From NCBI RefSeq assembly GCF_023631325.1, contig NZ_JALQDG010000042.1, forward strand, positions 124,001 through 188,000: a stretch of DNA of 64,000 nucleotides, read 5' to 3'. The notes beneath the pieces are model-generated. The model had not been told where the DNA came from. It saw only the letters and a program-made list of their open reading frames with translations, and made no database searches. The position numbers and the translations under genes were made by a program. Origin of the DNA: Caballeronia sp. INDeC2 (lineage in GTDB: Bacteria; Pseudomonadota; Gammaproteobacteria; Burkholderiales; Burkholderiaceae). Below are positions 37,633 to 46,440 of this stretch, piece after piece; position 1 is the first letter of the stretch, and the number at the start of each line of letters is the position of its first letter.

Positions 37633-39273
37633 ATGAAGACACAGTCGCCGACCGTGGAGGAGGAACTCGTCCGCCGAAAGCGTCAGGAGCAGCTCGCGCT
37701 GCCCGAGTCGCTCGGCGAGTTCGTGCGCGAGCAGGCCGCGCTGCACGGCGACAAGACTGCCGCCGTATGGTTCGAACGCGGCATCGAAATGACGTATGCG
37801 CAGTTGGACCGCATGGCGTCGAAGCTCGCGGATTCGCTCGTGCGGCGCGGCATCCGCAAGGGTTGCCACGTTGCGCTGATGCTCAAGAACACGCCCGAGT
37901 TTCCGCTGACGTGGATCGCGCTCGGACGTATCGGCGCGGTGATGGTGCCGGTCAACACGGCCTACACGCACGACGAAATGAACTTCGTGCTCACCGACGC
38001 CGATGCGCAATATCTCGTGATCGACGCCGAATTCCTGCCGCGCCTCGCGGATGCGTCGGCGTTGCCGGGGCTGCTGGCGTGGGAGCGCGTGATCGTCGCG
38101 GGCGGCGGCGATCATCCGCTGCATTGGCAGGCGCTCGTCGATGCGGGCGACGAAGCGTTCACCCCGCCCGCCGCGGTCTCGCGCAACGATCTGCTGAATC
38201 TGCAATACACCTCGGGCACGACGGGCTTTCCGAAAGGCTGCATGCTGAGCCACGATTACTGGATGATCCATTGCCACGGCGCGGCGCGGCATCGGCGCGG
38301 GCCGGACGCGGGCATCGAAAACGTGCTGATCTGGGCGCCATTTTTCTACATGGACCCGATGTGGCAATTTCTCATGACGCTCAAACTCGGCGGCACCGCG
38401 TTTATCGCGGAACGCATGAGCCTTACGCGCTTCATGTCCTGGCTCATCGACTTTCGCATTCACTACTGCATCTTTCCCGAGCCCGCGCTGAGCCAGCATC
38501 CGCCGAGCGCACGCGATGCGGACATCTGCCTCAAATACATCAGCATCTACGGCTGGACGAGGCCCGCGCGCGAGGAGGTGCAGGCGCGCTTCAACGTGAT
38601 CGCGCGGGAAGGCTTCGGCATGACCGAAGTCGGCACCGGCGCGCTCGTGCCCGCGTGGGCGCACGACAAGGCGCTCGAACGCACCTGCGGCCTGCCCGCG
38701 CCGTTTCGCGAACTGCAGATCCGGCGCGAGGACGGCAGCATCGCCGATGCCGATGAAACCGGCGAGTTGTGGATACGCGGACGCGGCATTCTGTGGGGCT
38801 ATTACAAGCGGCCCGAGGCGAACGCCGAAAGTTTCGACGGCGAATGGTTCCGCACGGGCGACCTGTTCCGGCGCGATGTAGAGGGCTTCTATTCGATCGT
38901 CGGCCGCATCAAGGAGATGATCAAGCGCTCGGGCGAGAACGTCTCGGCGACGGAAGTGGAGACCGTGCTGCGCAGCATGGACGCGATCGACGAAGCCGCC
39001 GTCGTGCCCGTGCCGGACCCGTTGCGGCGGGAAGAGGTCAAGGCGTATCTGAAGTTGCGCGATGGCCTCTCTCACGCCGATGTGCCGCCCGCTGCCGTGT
39101 TCGAGCATTGCGCGAAGCATCTCGCGGCGTTCAAGGTGCCGCGCTTCCTGCAATACGTCGATGGCGACTTTCCGCGCACGCCGTCGCGCAAGATCGCGAA
39201 GAAGCGCTTGATCGCCGAGACCGCCGATCCGTTCGCGCATACCTACGACCGTCAGGAATCGCGCTGGCGCTGA
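37633..39273 (+). CDS. AMP-forming acyl-CoA ligase (CaiC-like)
   Basis: 546 residues, adenylate-forming enzyme. Motifs: P-loop-like YTSGTTGFPKGCMLSH, A5 GFGMTEVGTG, A7/A8 GELWIRGRGILWGYYKRPE...TGD, and the A10 lysine in PRTPSRKIAKKRLI. The N-terminal and A8 (GRIKEMIKRSGENVSATEVE) regions resemble crotonobetaine/carnitine-CoA ligases and other medium acid ligases. It should activate a carboxylic acid made by the aldehyde dehydrogenase upstream. GGAGAACAGC precedes ATG 37633. Confidence 0.88.
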   Translation: MKTQSPTVEEELVRRKRQEQLALPESLGEFVREQAALHGDKTAAVWFERGIEMTYAQLDRMASKLADSLVRRGIRKGCHVALMLKNTPEFPLTWIALGRIGAVMVPVNTAYTHDEMNFVLTDADAQYLVIDAEFLPRLADASALPGLLAWERVIVAGGGDHPLHWQALVDAGDEAFTPPAAVSRNDLLNLQYTSGTTGFPKGCMLSHDYWMIHCHGAARHRRGPDAGIENVLIWAPFFYMDPMWQFLMTLKLGGTAFIAERMSLTRFMSWLIDFRIHYCIFPEPALSQHPPSARDADICLKYISIYGWTRPAREEVQARFNVIAREGFGMTEVGTGALVPAWAHDKALERTCGLPAPFRELQIRREDGSIADADETGELWIRGRGILWGYYKRPEANAESFDGEWFRTGDLFRRDVEGFYSIVGRIKEMIKRSGENVSATEVETVLRSMDAIDEAAVVPVPDPLRREEVKAYLKLRDGLSHADVPPAAVFEHCAKHLAAFKVPRFLQYVDGDFPRTPSRKIAKKRLIAETADPFAHTYDRQESRWR

Positions 39274-39291
39274 AGCGCTCTGGAGTCACTC

Positions 39292-40140
39292 ATGTTCGTG
39301 GATTTTTCGAGCCGTCCGCCTTCGCTTCAGTTCGATGGCCCCGTGAGTCATCTGGCGAATTATCGACGGGTGTATGAAGGCACCGAGCGTCAGACCGCCG
39401 TGCCGGGCGGCGTCGACCCGCTCGCCGACTATCTTGCGACGTACGAGCGGCTGAACGCCCGCCATGTCGTGATCAAGGCGCGCGATCTGACGAGCACCTT
39501 CGGCGTGAAGATCGCCAACGAGGATGTCGCCGCGTTCTGCCGCGCGCACGGCGAGCGTTATATCGGCTTCGCGGGTGTCGATCCGCACAAGGGCGATGCC
39601 GCCGTCGCCGAGTTCGAAGCCGCCGTGCGCGAACTGGGTCTGCGCGGCTTGAACGTGCAGGGCTTCGAGCACAGGCTGTGCATAGACGATCCCTTGCTGT
39701 TTCCGTTGTATCAGAAGTGCGTCGAGTTGGATGTGCCCGTGAACATCCATTGCGGAACGAACTTCTCGACGCATACCTCGATGATGTACGGCCATCCCGC
39801 CGCGCTCGACCGCGTGATGATGGCGCTGCCCGATTTGCGCGTGTGCGCATCGCCGCCGGGCTGGCCGTGGGTGCAGGAGTTGCTCGCGGTGGCGTGGCGG
39901 CATCCGAACGTGTGGATCGGCACGCTCGCCGTGCGGCCGAAGCTGCTCGCGACCGCGCATTCCGGCTATGAGCCGTTGCTGCAATACGGCCGCACGGTGC
40001 TCAAGAAGCGCATGATCTTCGGCTCCGCATTTCCGATGATGCCCGTCGACAAGGCGCTCGAAGAATTCGATGCGCTCGACATGCCGGATGCGGTGCGCGA
40101 GGACTGGCGCGGCGGTAACGCGCTCGCTTTTATCGCATGA
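39292..40140 (+). CDS. Amidohydrolase-fold protein lacking most metal ligands
   Basis: 282 residues, amidohydrolase-2 fold by overall pattern: YIGFAGVDPHKGDAAVAEFEAAVRELGLRGLNVQGFEH, then VPVNIHCGTNFSTHTSMMYGHPAALDRV and WPWVQELLAVAWRHPNVWIGT. Normally an HxH pair opens the chain, a His follows 'CA', and GxDFP ends the site. Here the N-terminus reads MFVDFSSRPP, the middle reads CASPPGWPW and the end reads FGSAFPMM; only the His in NIHCG remains of the usual ligands. Possibly metal-free or inactive. Last gene of the block, GGAG precedes the ATG, six bases from a convergent kinase gene. Confidence 0.78.
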   Translation: MFVDFSSRPPSLQFDGPVSHLANYRRVYEGTERQTAVPGGVDPLADYLATYERLNARHVVIKARDLTSTFGVKIANEDVAAFCRAHGERYIGFAGVDPHKGDAAVAEFEAAVRELGLRGLNVQGFEHRLCIDDPLLFPLYQKCVELDVPVNIHCGTNFSTHTSMMYGHPAALDRVMMALPDLRVCASPPGWPWVQELLAVAWRHPNVWIGTLAVRPKLLATAHSGYEPLLQYGRTVLKKRMIFGSAFPMMPVDKALEEFDALDMPDAVREDWRGGNALAFIA

Positions 40141-40146
40141 CGTGCG

Positions 40147-42498
40147 TCAGCGTCGCTTGCTATCCGGTTTGCGCAGCGCCTGGTCGAGCTCATCGAGCGT
40201 ATAGGGTTTGCGCAGCGCCTGCCACGGGAAGTCGCCGACCTCTTCGGGCAAGACCGTATCGCCCGACGCGAATACGATCCGGATCGCCGGATCACGCTCC
40301 AGCGCGAGGCGAGCCAACGCCGTGCCGGTCATGCCAGGCAGGTTGACGTCGGTCAGAAGCACGTCGAAGGGGCCGAGTGGCAAGGCCTCGAGTGCTTCGT
40401 CCGCGTTGGCGGCTCCGGTCGGATAGTGACCGAGCATGGACAGCAGTTCGCCGACGGCTTCGCGCGTGGGAGCGTCGTCTTCGACCACGAGTATTCGCAG
40501 GGCGGACGTGGATTTGTCGGCTTCCTTCGGCTCGGGAATCGCGGTTCCGGGAGAGCCGAGCATCTGGCGTATCTTGAAGGCCAGGTCTTCGCGGCTATAG
40601 GGCTTGCTCAGCAGTTCCACGCCGGAGTCGAGCCGGCCGCCGTGGACGATCGCGTTCTGCGTGTAACCGGACGTGAACAGCACCTTCAAATGCGGCTGCG
40701 ATTCCACAGCGCGCCGAGCCATCTCCGGGCTTTTCAGGGAACCGGGCATCACCACGTCGGTGAAGACGAGATCGACATGAATCCCGCTGCTCAGCACCAC
40801 TAGCGCCTGGTCCGCGTTGTTGGCCTTGAGCACGGTATAGCCGAGGTCCTTCAGCGTTTCGATGACCGTAGCCTGCACTTTCTGATCGTCCTCGACGACG
40901 AGAATGGTTTCCGTTCCCCCCGATATGGGTGCATTGCGCCAGACGACGGGATCGATCGCCCCCATCGACGACCTGGGAAGGTAGACGCGAATCGTCGTGC
41001 CATGCCCGACTTCGCTGTAAATCCGGATGTGTCCGCCGCTTTGCTTGACGAAGCCGTAGGCCATGCTGAGTCCGAGGCCGGTTCCTTCGCCTTCGGGCTT
41101 GGTCGTGAAGAACGGGTCGAAGGCGCGTTCGAGCACTTCGGGCGGCATGCCGGCGCCCGTGTCGGTCACGCCTAGCATCACGTATTGTCCGGCCGGGACG
41201 TCGGACAACGATCGCACGTAACGATCGTCCAGCATCGCGTTGGCCAGTTCCAGCGTGAGTTTTCCTCCATCGGGCATGGCGTCTCGCGCATTGATCGCCA
41301 GGTTGAGGATGACGTTCTCGAGCTGGTGCAAGTCCACGAAGGCGTTCCACAGGCCACCCGATACGACGGTCTCCACCTCGATCGTCTCGCCGAGCGCGCG
41401 CCGCAAGAGATCGTCCATGCCGCGAACCATGGCCGCGAGATTGACGGAAACCGGTCGAAGCGCCTGTCGCCGTCCGAACGCGAGGAGCTGGGCGGCGAGT
41501 TTGGCTCCGCGTTCGACTGCATCGATTGCGTTAGCCAGGCGATCCAGACTCCATTTATCGCTCAGAAAGCGGCTGCGCAGCAGTTCGAGATTGCCGCGCA
41601 ATACCTGCAGAACGTTGTTGAAATCGTGCGCCACGCCGCCCGTGAGCTTTCCGATGGCTTCCATCTTTTGCGCCTGGAACAACGCCGAGCGGGTTTCTTC
41701 GAGAAGCTGGTCGGCTTCCCGCTTTTCGGTCACGTCCCGCGTGATTTTTGCGAACCCGATCAGTTTGCCGGTTTCGTCCCGTACCGCGTCGACGATGACA
41801 TGCGCCGAGAACTTCGTTCCGTCGCGGCGCAAGCGCCAGCCCTCCGACTCGAACCTGCCGACGCGCGCCGCTGTCTCCAATGCGCGCTGCGGCAGCCCGG
41901 CGGCGGCATCCTCGGGCGTATAGAACCGTGAAAAGTGGGAACCGATGATCTGTTCGGCGCTATAGCCTTTGATGCGCCGCGCGCCGCTGTTCCAGTTCGT
42001 GACGAGCCCTTCGGGGGAGAGCATGAAAATGGAGTAGTCGGTCACGCCGTCGACGAGCAGCCTGAAGCGCCGCTCGCTTTCGATGACGGCATCGTGCGCT
42101 CTGCGCTTGTCGCTTTCGTCCCTGACGATCTTCGCGAAACCGAACAGGGCGCCGTCGGGCTGGACGAGGGCGGTCGTAAGGACGCTCGCCCAGAAGACGG
42201 AGCCGTCCTTGCGTTTGCGCCATCCCTCGGTTTCGAATCCGCCGTTCTCGCGCGCTTCGGAAAGTTCGTTTTCGAGCTTTTGGCGCTCGCGTGCGTCGTC
42301 GGGGAAGAAAACCGAGTAGTGGCGTCCGATTATTTCGTCGCTCTCGTATCCGTAGATCGCGGTTCCGCCGGGGTTCCAGGTGCTGATGAACCCTTCTGGC
42401 GTAAGGCAGAAGGCAGCAAGCCTGGCCGTCGAGCCGACCCAGATGTGCGCCCAATTCGGCGCGACGCCAGTGTCGTTTGTCTTGCTTCCGTTACGCAT
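40147..42498 (-). CDS. Hybrid sensor histidine kinase, PAS-PAS-HK-REC-REC
   Basis: 783 residues, no transmembrane segment. Two PAS domains (about 25-130 and 145-258), HisKA with His291 in GGVAHDFNNVLQVL, an HATPase with NARDAMPDGG (N box), DTGAGM and GTGLGLS (about 385-510), then two receivers with phosphoacceptors Asp581 (FTDVVMPG) and Asp717 (LTDVNLPG) and their Lys partners (SKPYS, RKPYT). This is a phosphorelay-type cytoplasmic sensor. ATG 42498 starts the first recognisable domain; longer upstream starts add low-complexity Arg-rich sequence. It converges on the amidohydrolase-fold gene. Confidence 0.9.
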   Translation of the reverse strand: MRNGSKTNDTGVAPNWAHIWVGSTARLAAFCLTPEGFISTWNPGGTAIYGYESDEIIGRHYSVFFPDDARERQKLENELSEARENGGFETEGWRKRKDGSVFWASVLTTALVQPDGALFGFAKIVRDESDKRRAHDAVIESERRFRLLVDGVTDYSIFMLSPEGLVTNWNSGARRIKGYSAEQIIGSHFSRFYTPEDAAAGLPQRALETAARVGRFESEGWRLRRDGTKFSAHVIVDAVRDETGKLIGFAKITRDVTEKREADQLLEETRSALFQAQKMEAIGKLTGGVAHDFNNVLQVLRGNLELLRSRFLSDKWSLDRLANAIDAVERGAKLAAQLLAFGRRQALRPVSVNLAAMVRGMDDLLRRALGETIEVETVVSGGLWNAFVDLHQLENVILNLAINARDAMPDGGKLTLELANAMLDDRYVRSLSDVPAGQYVMLGVTDTGAGMPPEVLERAFDPFFTTKPEGEGTGLGLSMAYGFVKQSGGHIRIYSEVGHGTTIRVYLPRSSMGAIDPVVWRNAPISGGTETILVVEDDQKVQATVIETLKDLGYTVLKANNADQALVVLSSGIHVDLVFTDVVMPGSLKSPEMARRAVESQPHLKVLFTSGYTQNAIVHGGRLDSGVELLSKPYSREDLAFKIRQMLGSPGTAIPEPKEADKSTSALRILVVEDDAPTREAVGELLSMLGHYPTGAANADEALEALPLGPFDVLLTDVNLPGMTGTALARLALERDPAIRIVFASGDTVLPEEVGDFPWQALRKPYTLDELDQALRKPDSKRR

Positions 42499-42825
42499 GG
42501 CACTCGTCACTAGATGTTGGTTCGCAAACTGCGCGCGACGATGGTTCCGTCGTCGGGTATCTAGCGTGGGATTGTAGCTGCCGGGGGAAAGTTGGTGTTT
42601 GGCGGCTCTTTCCTGGCGGCGATTGATTCGACCCCGTGCTCCGCGTTTTGCGTCGTGATCGTCGCGCCGCTTGGGCAGGGGGCGGTTTGACCACTCGGGC
42701 CCCTCGGGCCCCTCGGTCCGCAACGCTGCATTGCACATATTCGCCGTGTCTTTCGTCGTCTTCCGAAAAGCGCATCAAGGTCGGCTTTATAGAATTGGGG
42801 CACCTCAAACCGTGCCGCTTGCATC
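42499..42825. other. Intergenic region, divergent promoters
   Basis: 327 bases between the hybrid kinase and an unknown plus-strand gene; no gene is convincing. It contains a nine-base repeat CTCGGGCCC in three consecutive copies (42694-42720, the third imperfect) and TATAGAAT about 40 bases before the unknown gene, a possible -10 box. Confidence 0.5.
42694..42720. repeat. Nine-base tandem repeat, three copies
   Basis: CTCGGGCCC at 42694-42702 and 42703-42711, then the imperfect CTCGGTCCG at 42712-42720. It could arise by slippage or be a binding array for a regulator of the divergent genes; nothing distinguishes these. Confidence 0.6.
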
Positions 42826-43248
42826 ATGCCGACCAAGATCGAATTCGCAACACCCGAAGGGCGCCTCTCGCTTTCCATTCTCGACGCCCAATTCATGGCC
42901 TATGACGCGGGGGAGCTCGCTTATCGATCGACACGGGATTTCGTCGCGCGAATGCAATCGATGGGCCTCGGCGAACTGGCGGAAACCTATGCGCGTCTGC
43001 TCGCGCAGAACAAGGTGTCGGTGATGGAGCTGCACGAAGCACGCGAGGATGCCCAAGCGTGTCTAGAGCACCAGGATGAGGGCAGTGTGATCGCGGAGCG
43101 CATCATGCCCCGGCTTGAAGAAATTCGCGAGACCATCGCGCGCACGCAGGTTGATATGCGCGCGAATGTCGAGCGGTTGGCTTCGCTTTCGGCGGCGTGC
43201 GATACGGCGTTGCGGCAGATTCCGGGGTATCGGCCGCCAATGCCGTAA
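42826..43248 (+). CDS. Hypothetical helical protein
   Basis: 140 residues, not recognised. Cytoplasmic, mainly helical by composition, with heptad-like Leu/Ile spacing from about 45 to 125 (MGLGELAETYARLLAQNK..., IMPRLEEIRETIARTQVDM). Codon use matches the neighbours. No ribosome site better than a weak CATC before the ATG. It is divergent from the hybrid kinase and may be related to it functionally, but this is only position. Confidence 0.65.
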   Translation: MPTKIEFATPEGRLSLSILDAQFMAYDAGELAYRSTRDFVARMQSMGLGELAETYARLLAQNKVSVMELHEAREDAQACLEHQDEGSVIAERIMPRLEEIRETIARTQVDMRANVERLASLSAACDTALRQIPGYRPPMP

Positions 43249-43321
43249 CGGCCACCGCCCATTTCCACAGCACGCCATTCTGCGTCAGAATTCCAGACAC
43301 CGTCTCCCAGGCCGATGCTTC

Positions 43322-44218
43322 ATGGACCGTCCCGCGCCGCTGCCTTCGCTGAATTCCATCCGTGCTTTCGAAGCGACCGGACGCCTGTTGAGCGTGTCGA
43401 AAGCGGCGAACGAACTCGCCGTGACGCCGGCGGCCGTGAGCCGCCAGGTGAAGACGCTGGAAAGCTTTCTCGGCGTCGATTTGTTCGAACGGGTCAAGGG
43501 CCGGCTCGAACTGACTTCCGCAGGCGCGCACTATCTCGCCGAACTGATGCCGTTCTTCGCGGGCCTGCGGCAGGCAACCGATAGCATCCGTACAGCAGGG
43601 CGACGCTCTCAGGTGCTCAAGATCCGCTCACCCGCGACGTTCGCGGTACGCTGGCTCATACCGCGGCTCGCCGGTTTTCATCGGCGGCACGCGGATGTCG
43701 ATGTGCAGCTCACCACTTCATCGGCGCCGCTCAATTTCGAGCGCGAGGATATCGACGGCGGTATCCAGCTCGGCGATGGCAACTGGCCCGGCCTCTTTGC
43801 TCAGCGGCTCATCCCGAACGAACTCGTGCCCGTCGCCGCGCCGTCACGCAAGATCCGGGCGCGAAGCAGGCTGCAAGGCGAGACGCTCTTGCACTCGCTC
43901 GCGCGCGCCGATGACTGGTCGTTGTGGCTGAAAGCGGCAGGGCTCGCGCTCGACGGGCGTCGTCGTGAGATGCGCTATGAGACGTCGCTGCTCGCATATC
44001 AGGCCGCCATCGAGGGACATGGCGTGGCAATAGCGCAGAAGGCGCTGGTGCAGGCCGAACTCGATAGCGGGCAACTGGTCGCGCCATTTCGCTTCGAGCT
44101 CGACCGTGGCGCCCATACGTATTATTTCGCGTGGCCCGCCACGCGTCGTCCGTCGGCGGCATTGACGACATTCCGCGACTGGCTGATCTCGCTCGTGCAG
44201 AACGCCGACACCCTTTAA
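43322..44218 (+). CDS. LysR-family transcriptional regulator (GcvA-like)
   Basis: 298 residues. Winged-helix segment LNSIRAFEATGRLLSVSKAANELAVTPAAVSRQVKTLESFLGVDLFERVKGRLEL (about 9-64) is the GcvA/AmpR-type LysR form; the effector domain includes LKIRSPATFAVRWLIPRLAGFHRRH and the substrate pocket region later. ATG 43322 was chosen because the domain starts there. Upstream on the same strand as the CoA-transferase gene, 111 bases apart, so it may regulate it. Confidence 0.88.
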   Translation: MDRPAPLPSLNSIRAFEATGRLLSVSKAANELAVTPAAVSRQVKTLESFLGVDLFERVKGRLELTSAGAHYLAELMPFFAGLRQATDSIRTAGRRSQVLKIRSPATFAVRWLIPRLAGFHRRHADVDVQLTTSSAPLNFEREDIDGGIQLGDGNWPGLFAQRLIPNELVPVAAPSRKIRARSRLQGETLLHSLARADDWSLWLKAAGLALDGRRREMRYETSLLAYQAAIEGHGVAIAQKALVQAELDSGQLVAPFRFELDRGAHTYYFAWPATRRPSAALTTFRDWLISLVQNADTL

Positions 44219-44329
44219 CAAAAACTCAAAACCTCCTTTCGAAAAAGTCGATTGTTCCTCCGGTAGCGCGAATCTAATCTGCGCCCATGGTTCGATGCAA
44301 CGTCGGACCCGGAGACAGGACCACGACAA

Positions 44330-45547
44330 ATGATTCGAGACAGCTTGAAAGGCGTGCGCGTGCTCGACTTCTCGCACGTGCTGGCGGGACCCGTATGTTC
44401 GATGACGCTTGCCGATCTCGGCGCTCATGTCGTCAAGATCGAGCCGCCGGGCGGCGAAATCGGCAGGCATATCGGACCGCCGTGGCTGAATGGCGAGAGC
44501 CCGGCATTCATGAGCGTCAATCGCGGCAAGTACAGTCTCGCCATCGATCTGAAGACCGATGCCGGACGGCGCACCATCCTGACGATGGCCCGCAAGGCGG
44601 ACGTGCTCATCGAGAACTTCCGGCCGGGCGTCATGGCCTCGATGGGACTCGACTACGAGACGCTTCGCGCAGTCAATCCGAAGCTCGTCTATTGCTCGGT
44701 CTCGGCATTCGGGCAACGCGGCGCGAACACGAAGCGGCCCGGTGTCGATGGCGTCATACAGGCCGTCAGCGGGCTGATGAGCACGCTTGGCACGGCGCAT
44801 GGCGACCCGTTGAAGGTGCCCGTGCCCGTCGCCGACATGATGGGCGGCTACCTCGCCACGATCGCCGTGCTCGGCGCGCTGCACATCGTGCGCACGCAAG
44901 GAACGGGGCAGCACCTCGACGTGAGCCTGTACAACGCGACGCTGATGCTGCAGCAGATCGGTTTCGCAGCGTACTTGGCGTCGGGGGCCGAACCGGAGAA
45001 AACCGGAAGCGCAGCGCCCTATGCATGCCCGAACGAAGCGTTCCGTACACGCGACGGATGGATGATGATCGTGGCCTACCATCCAGGCCGATGGAGCGCG
45101 CTGTGCGAGCTGCTCGATGCGCCCGATCTCGAAACCGACCCGCGCTTCGCCACCAACGACGCCCGCGTGCATCACCGTGCGCTGCTGCACGACATCCTCG
45201 AGGCGCATTTCGTCCGACGCAGCACCGCCGAATGGACCGACATGCTCTCGGCGAGAGACATTCTCTGCGCGCCTGTGACGAGCTATCGCGAGGTCGTCGA
45301 GACGGCGGAGTATCGCGAAAGCGGCATCGCCCGTACGGTGGCGCATCCGGTGGCGGGCAGGGTGAGAACGCACGGCTTCGCGCTCGGACCTTCCGATACA
45401 CCTTCGCCGGAGGAAACGCCCGCTCCTTTGACGGGCCAGCACACGCTCGACATGCTCGGCTTCTACGGCATCGAGGAAGACGAAGTCGCCGCGCTGTCGA
45501 ATGCCGGCGTGATACGCGCAAGCGCGGCTAATGCCGCGACGGCATAG
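44330..45547 (+). CDS. CaiB/BaiF-family CoA transferase
   Basis: 405 residues, class III CoA transferase. FSHVLAGPVCSMTLADLGAHVVKIEPPGGE opens the fold; catalytic Asp169 lies in PVADMMGGYLATIAVLGAL. Unlike frc (15333) it lacks the GGGGQPG loop, so its acid substrate differs. GGAGACAGG precedes ATG 44330. It should activate an organic acid by moving CoA, feeding the crotonase-type enzyme that follows; the permease gene supplies the acid. Confidence 0.88.
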   Translation: MIRDSLKGVRVLDFSHVLAGPVCSMTLADLGAHVVKIEPPGGEIGRHIGPPWLNGESPAFMSVNRGKYSLAIDLKTDAGRRTILTMARKADVLIENFRPGVMASMGLDYETLRAVNPKLVYCSVSAFGQRGANTKRPGVDGVIQAVSGLMSTLGTAHGDPLKVPVPVADMMGGYLATIAVLGALHIVRTQGTGQHLDVSLYNATLMLQQIGFAAYLASGAEPEKTGSAAPYACPNEAFRTRDGWMMIVAYHPGRWSALCELLDAPDLETDPRFATNDARVHHRALLHDILEAHFVRRSTAEWTDMLSARDILCAPVTSYREVVETAEYRESGIARTVAHPVAGRVRTHGFALGPSDTPSPEETPAPLTGQHTLDMLGFYGIEEDEVAALSNAGVIRASAANAATA

Positions 45548-45574
45548 AAGCGTCACAACCTGGAGGAAGCAAAC

Positions 45575-46417
45575 GTGGAGGAAAAGAACATGGAACTGGA
45601 CGAAGCGCCGCTCGTGCGCTACGCGGTGGAAGCAGGCGTGATGACCGTCACGCTCGATGCCGCTGCGAATGGCAACGCGCTCACGGTAGCGATGACCGAA
45701 GCGTTATCCGACGTGCTCGAAAGCGTCCAGCGCAGGGCCGATGTGCACTGTCTCGTGTTGCGTTCGTCGTCGAAGCACTTCTGCACGGGCGGAAACGTGA
45801 AGGACATGCAAAGCGGCACGGATCTGATGGACGGCGGCATAGAACGCGTGCGTGAACGCCTTCTTACGAGTCTGCACCGTATCACGCGCGCGCTGAGTGA
45901 ACTGGACGTGCCGTCGATCTGCGCGGTGAACGGCGCGGCAATCGGCGCGGGCTGTGATCTCGCGTTGATGTGCGATATCCGGCTCGCTGGAACGCGCGCT
46001 GTCTTCGCGGAGAGCTTTCTGCGCCTCGGACTTGTATCGGGCATCGGTGGCGCGTGGTTTCTGTCGCGCATCGTAGGGCCTGCAAAGGCGCTCGAACTGA
46101 CGCTGACGAGCGAGTTCATCGATGCGGAAACGGCGATGCGGCTCGGGATCGTCACGAGCGTTTATCCCGATGACGCGCTCGAGCGCGAAGCCCTCGCGTT
46201 CGCGCGGCGCATCGCCAGCAGTCCGCCGCTCGCGCTGCGTATGGCGAAGAAGCTGGTACGCGAGTCGTCGCACTGTACGTTGTCCGCCGCGCTCGAAATG
46301 GCGGCGAACATGCAGGCCATTCTGCTTTGCGGGAGCGAGCACAAACAGGCGGTGTCCGCGTTCATCGAACAGCAGGCTCGACGCAAGTCGCAGCGGACCG
46401 AGTACGGCACCGCCTGA
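45575..46417 (+). CDS. Crotonase-superfamily (enoyl-CoA hydratase-like) protein
   Basis: 280 residues. The oxyanion-hole motifs are present: SKHFCTGGNVKDM and GAAIGAGCDLALMCDIRLAG, followed by LRLGLVSGIGGAWFLSRIVGPAKALEL. Of the two catalytic glutamates of true hydratases, the GGGCE position is Asp here and the second (PEI) appears not to be Glu, so the reaction may be isomerisation, hydrolysis or another crotonase activity. GTG 45575 follows GGAGG; ATG 45590 also has GGAGG upstream, so either start is possible. Twenty-seven bases follow the CoA-transferase gene. Confidence 0.8.
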   Translation: MEEKNMELDEAPLVRYAVEAGVMTVTLDAAANGNALTVAMTEALSDVLESVQRRADVHCLVLRSSSKHFCTGGNVKDMQSGTDLMDGGIERVRERLLTSLHRITRALSELDVPSICAVNGAAIGAGCDLALMCDIRLAGTRAVFAESFLRLGLVSGIGGAWFLSRIVGPAKALELTLTSEFIDAETAMRLGIVTSVYPDDALEREALAFARRIASSPPLALRMAKKLVRESSHCTLSAALEMAANMQAILLCGSEHKQAVSAFIEQQARRKSQRTEYGTA

Positions 46418-46440
46418 CATATTCATCGGAGGAGACAAAC

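Noticed and set aside
42499..42738. Upstream extension of the hybrid kinase by 80 residues
   Set aside because: The added part is low-complexity Arg-rich sequence containing a tandem repeat; the first PAS domain starts just after ATG 42498.
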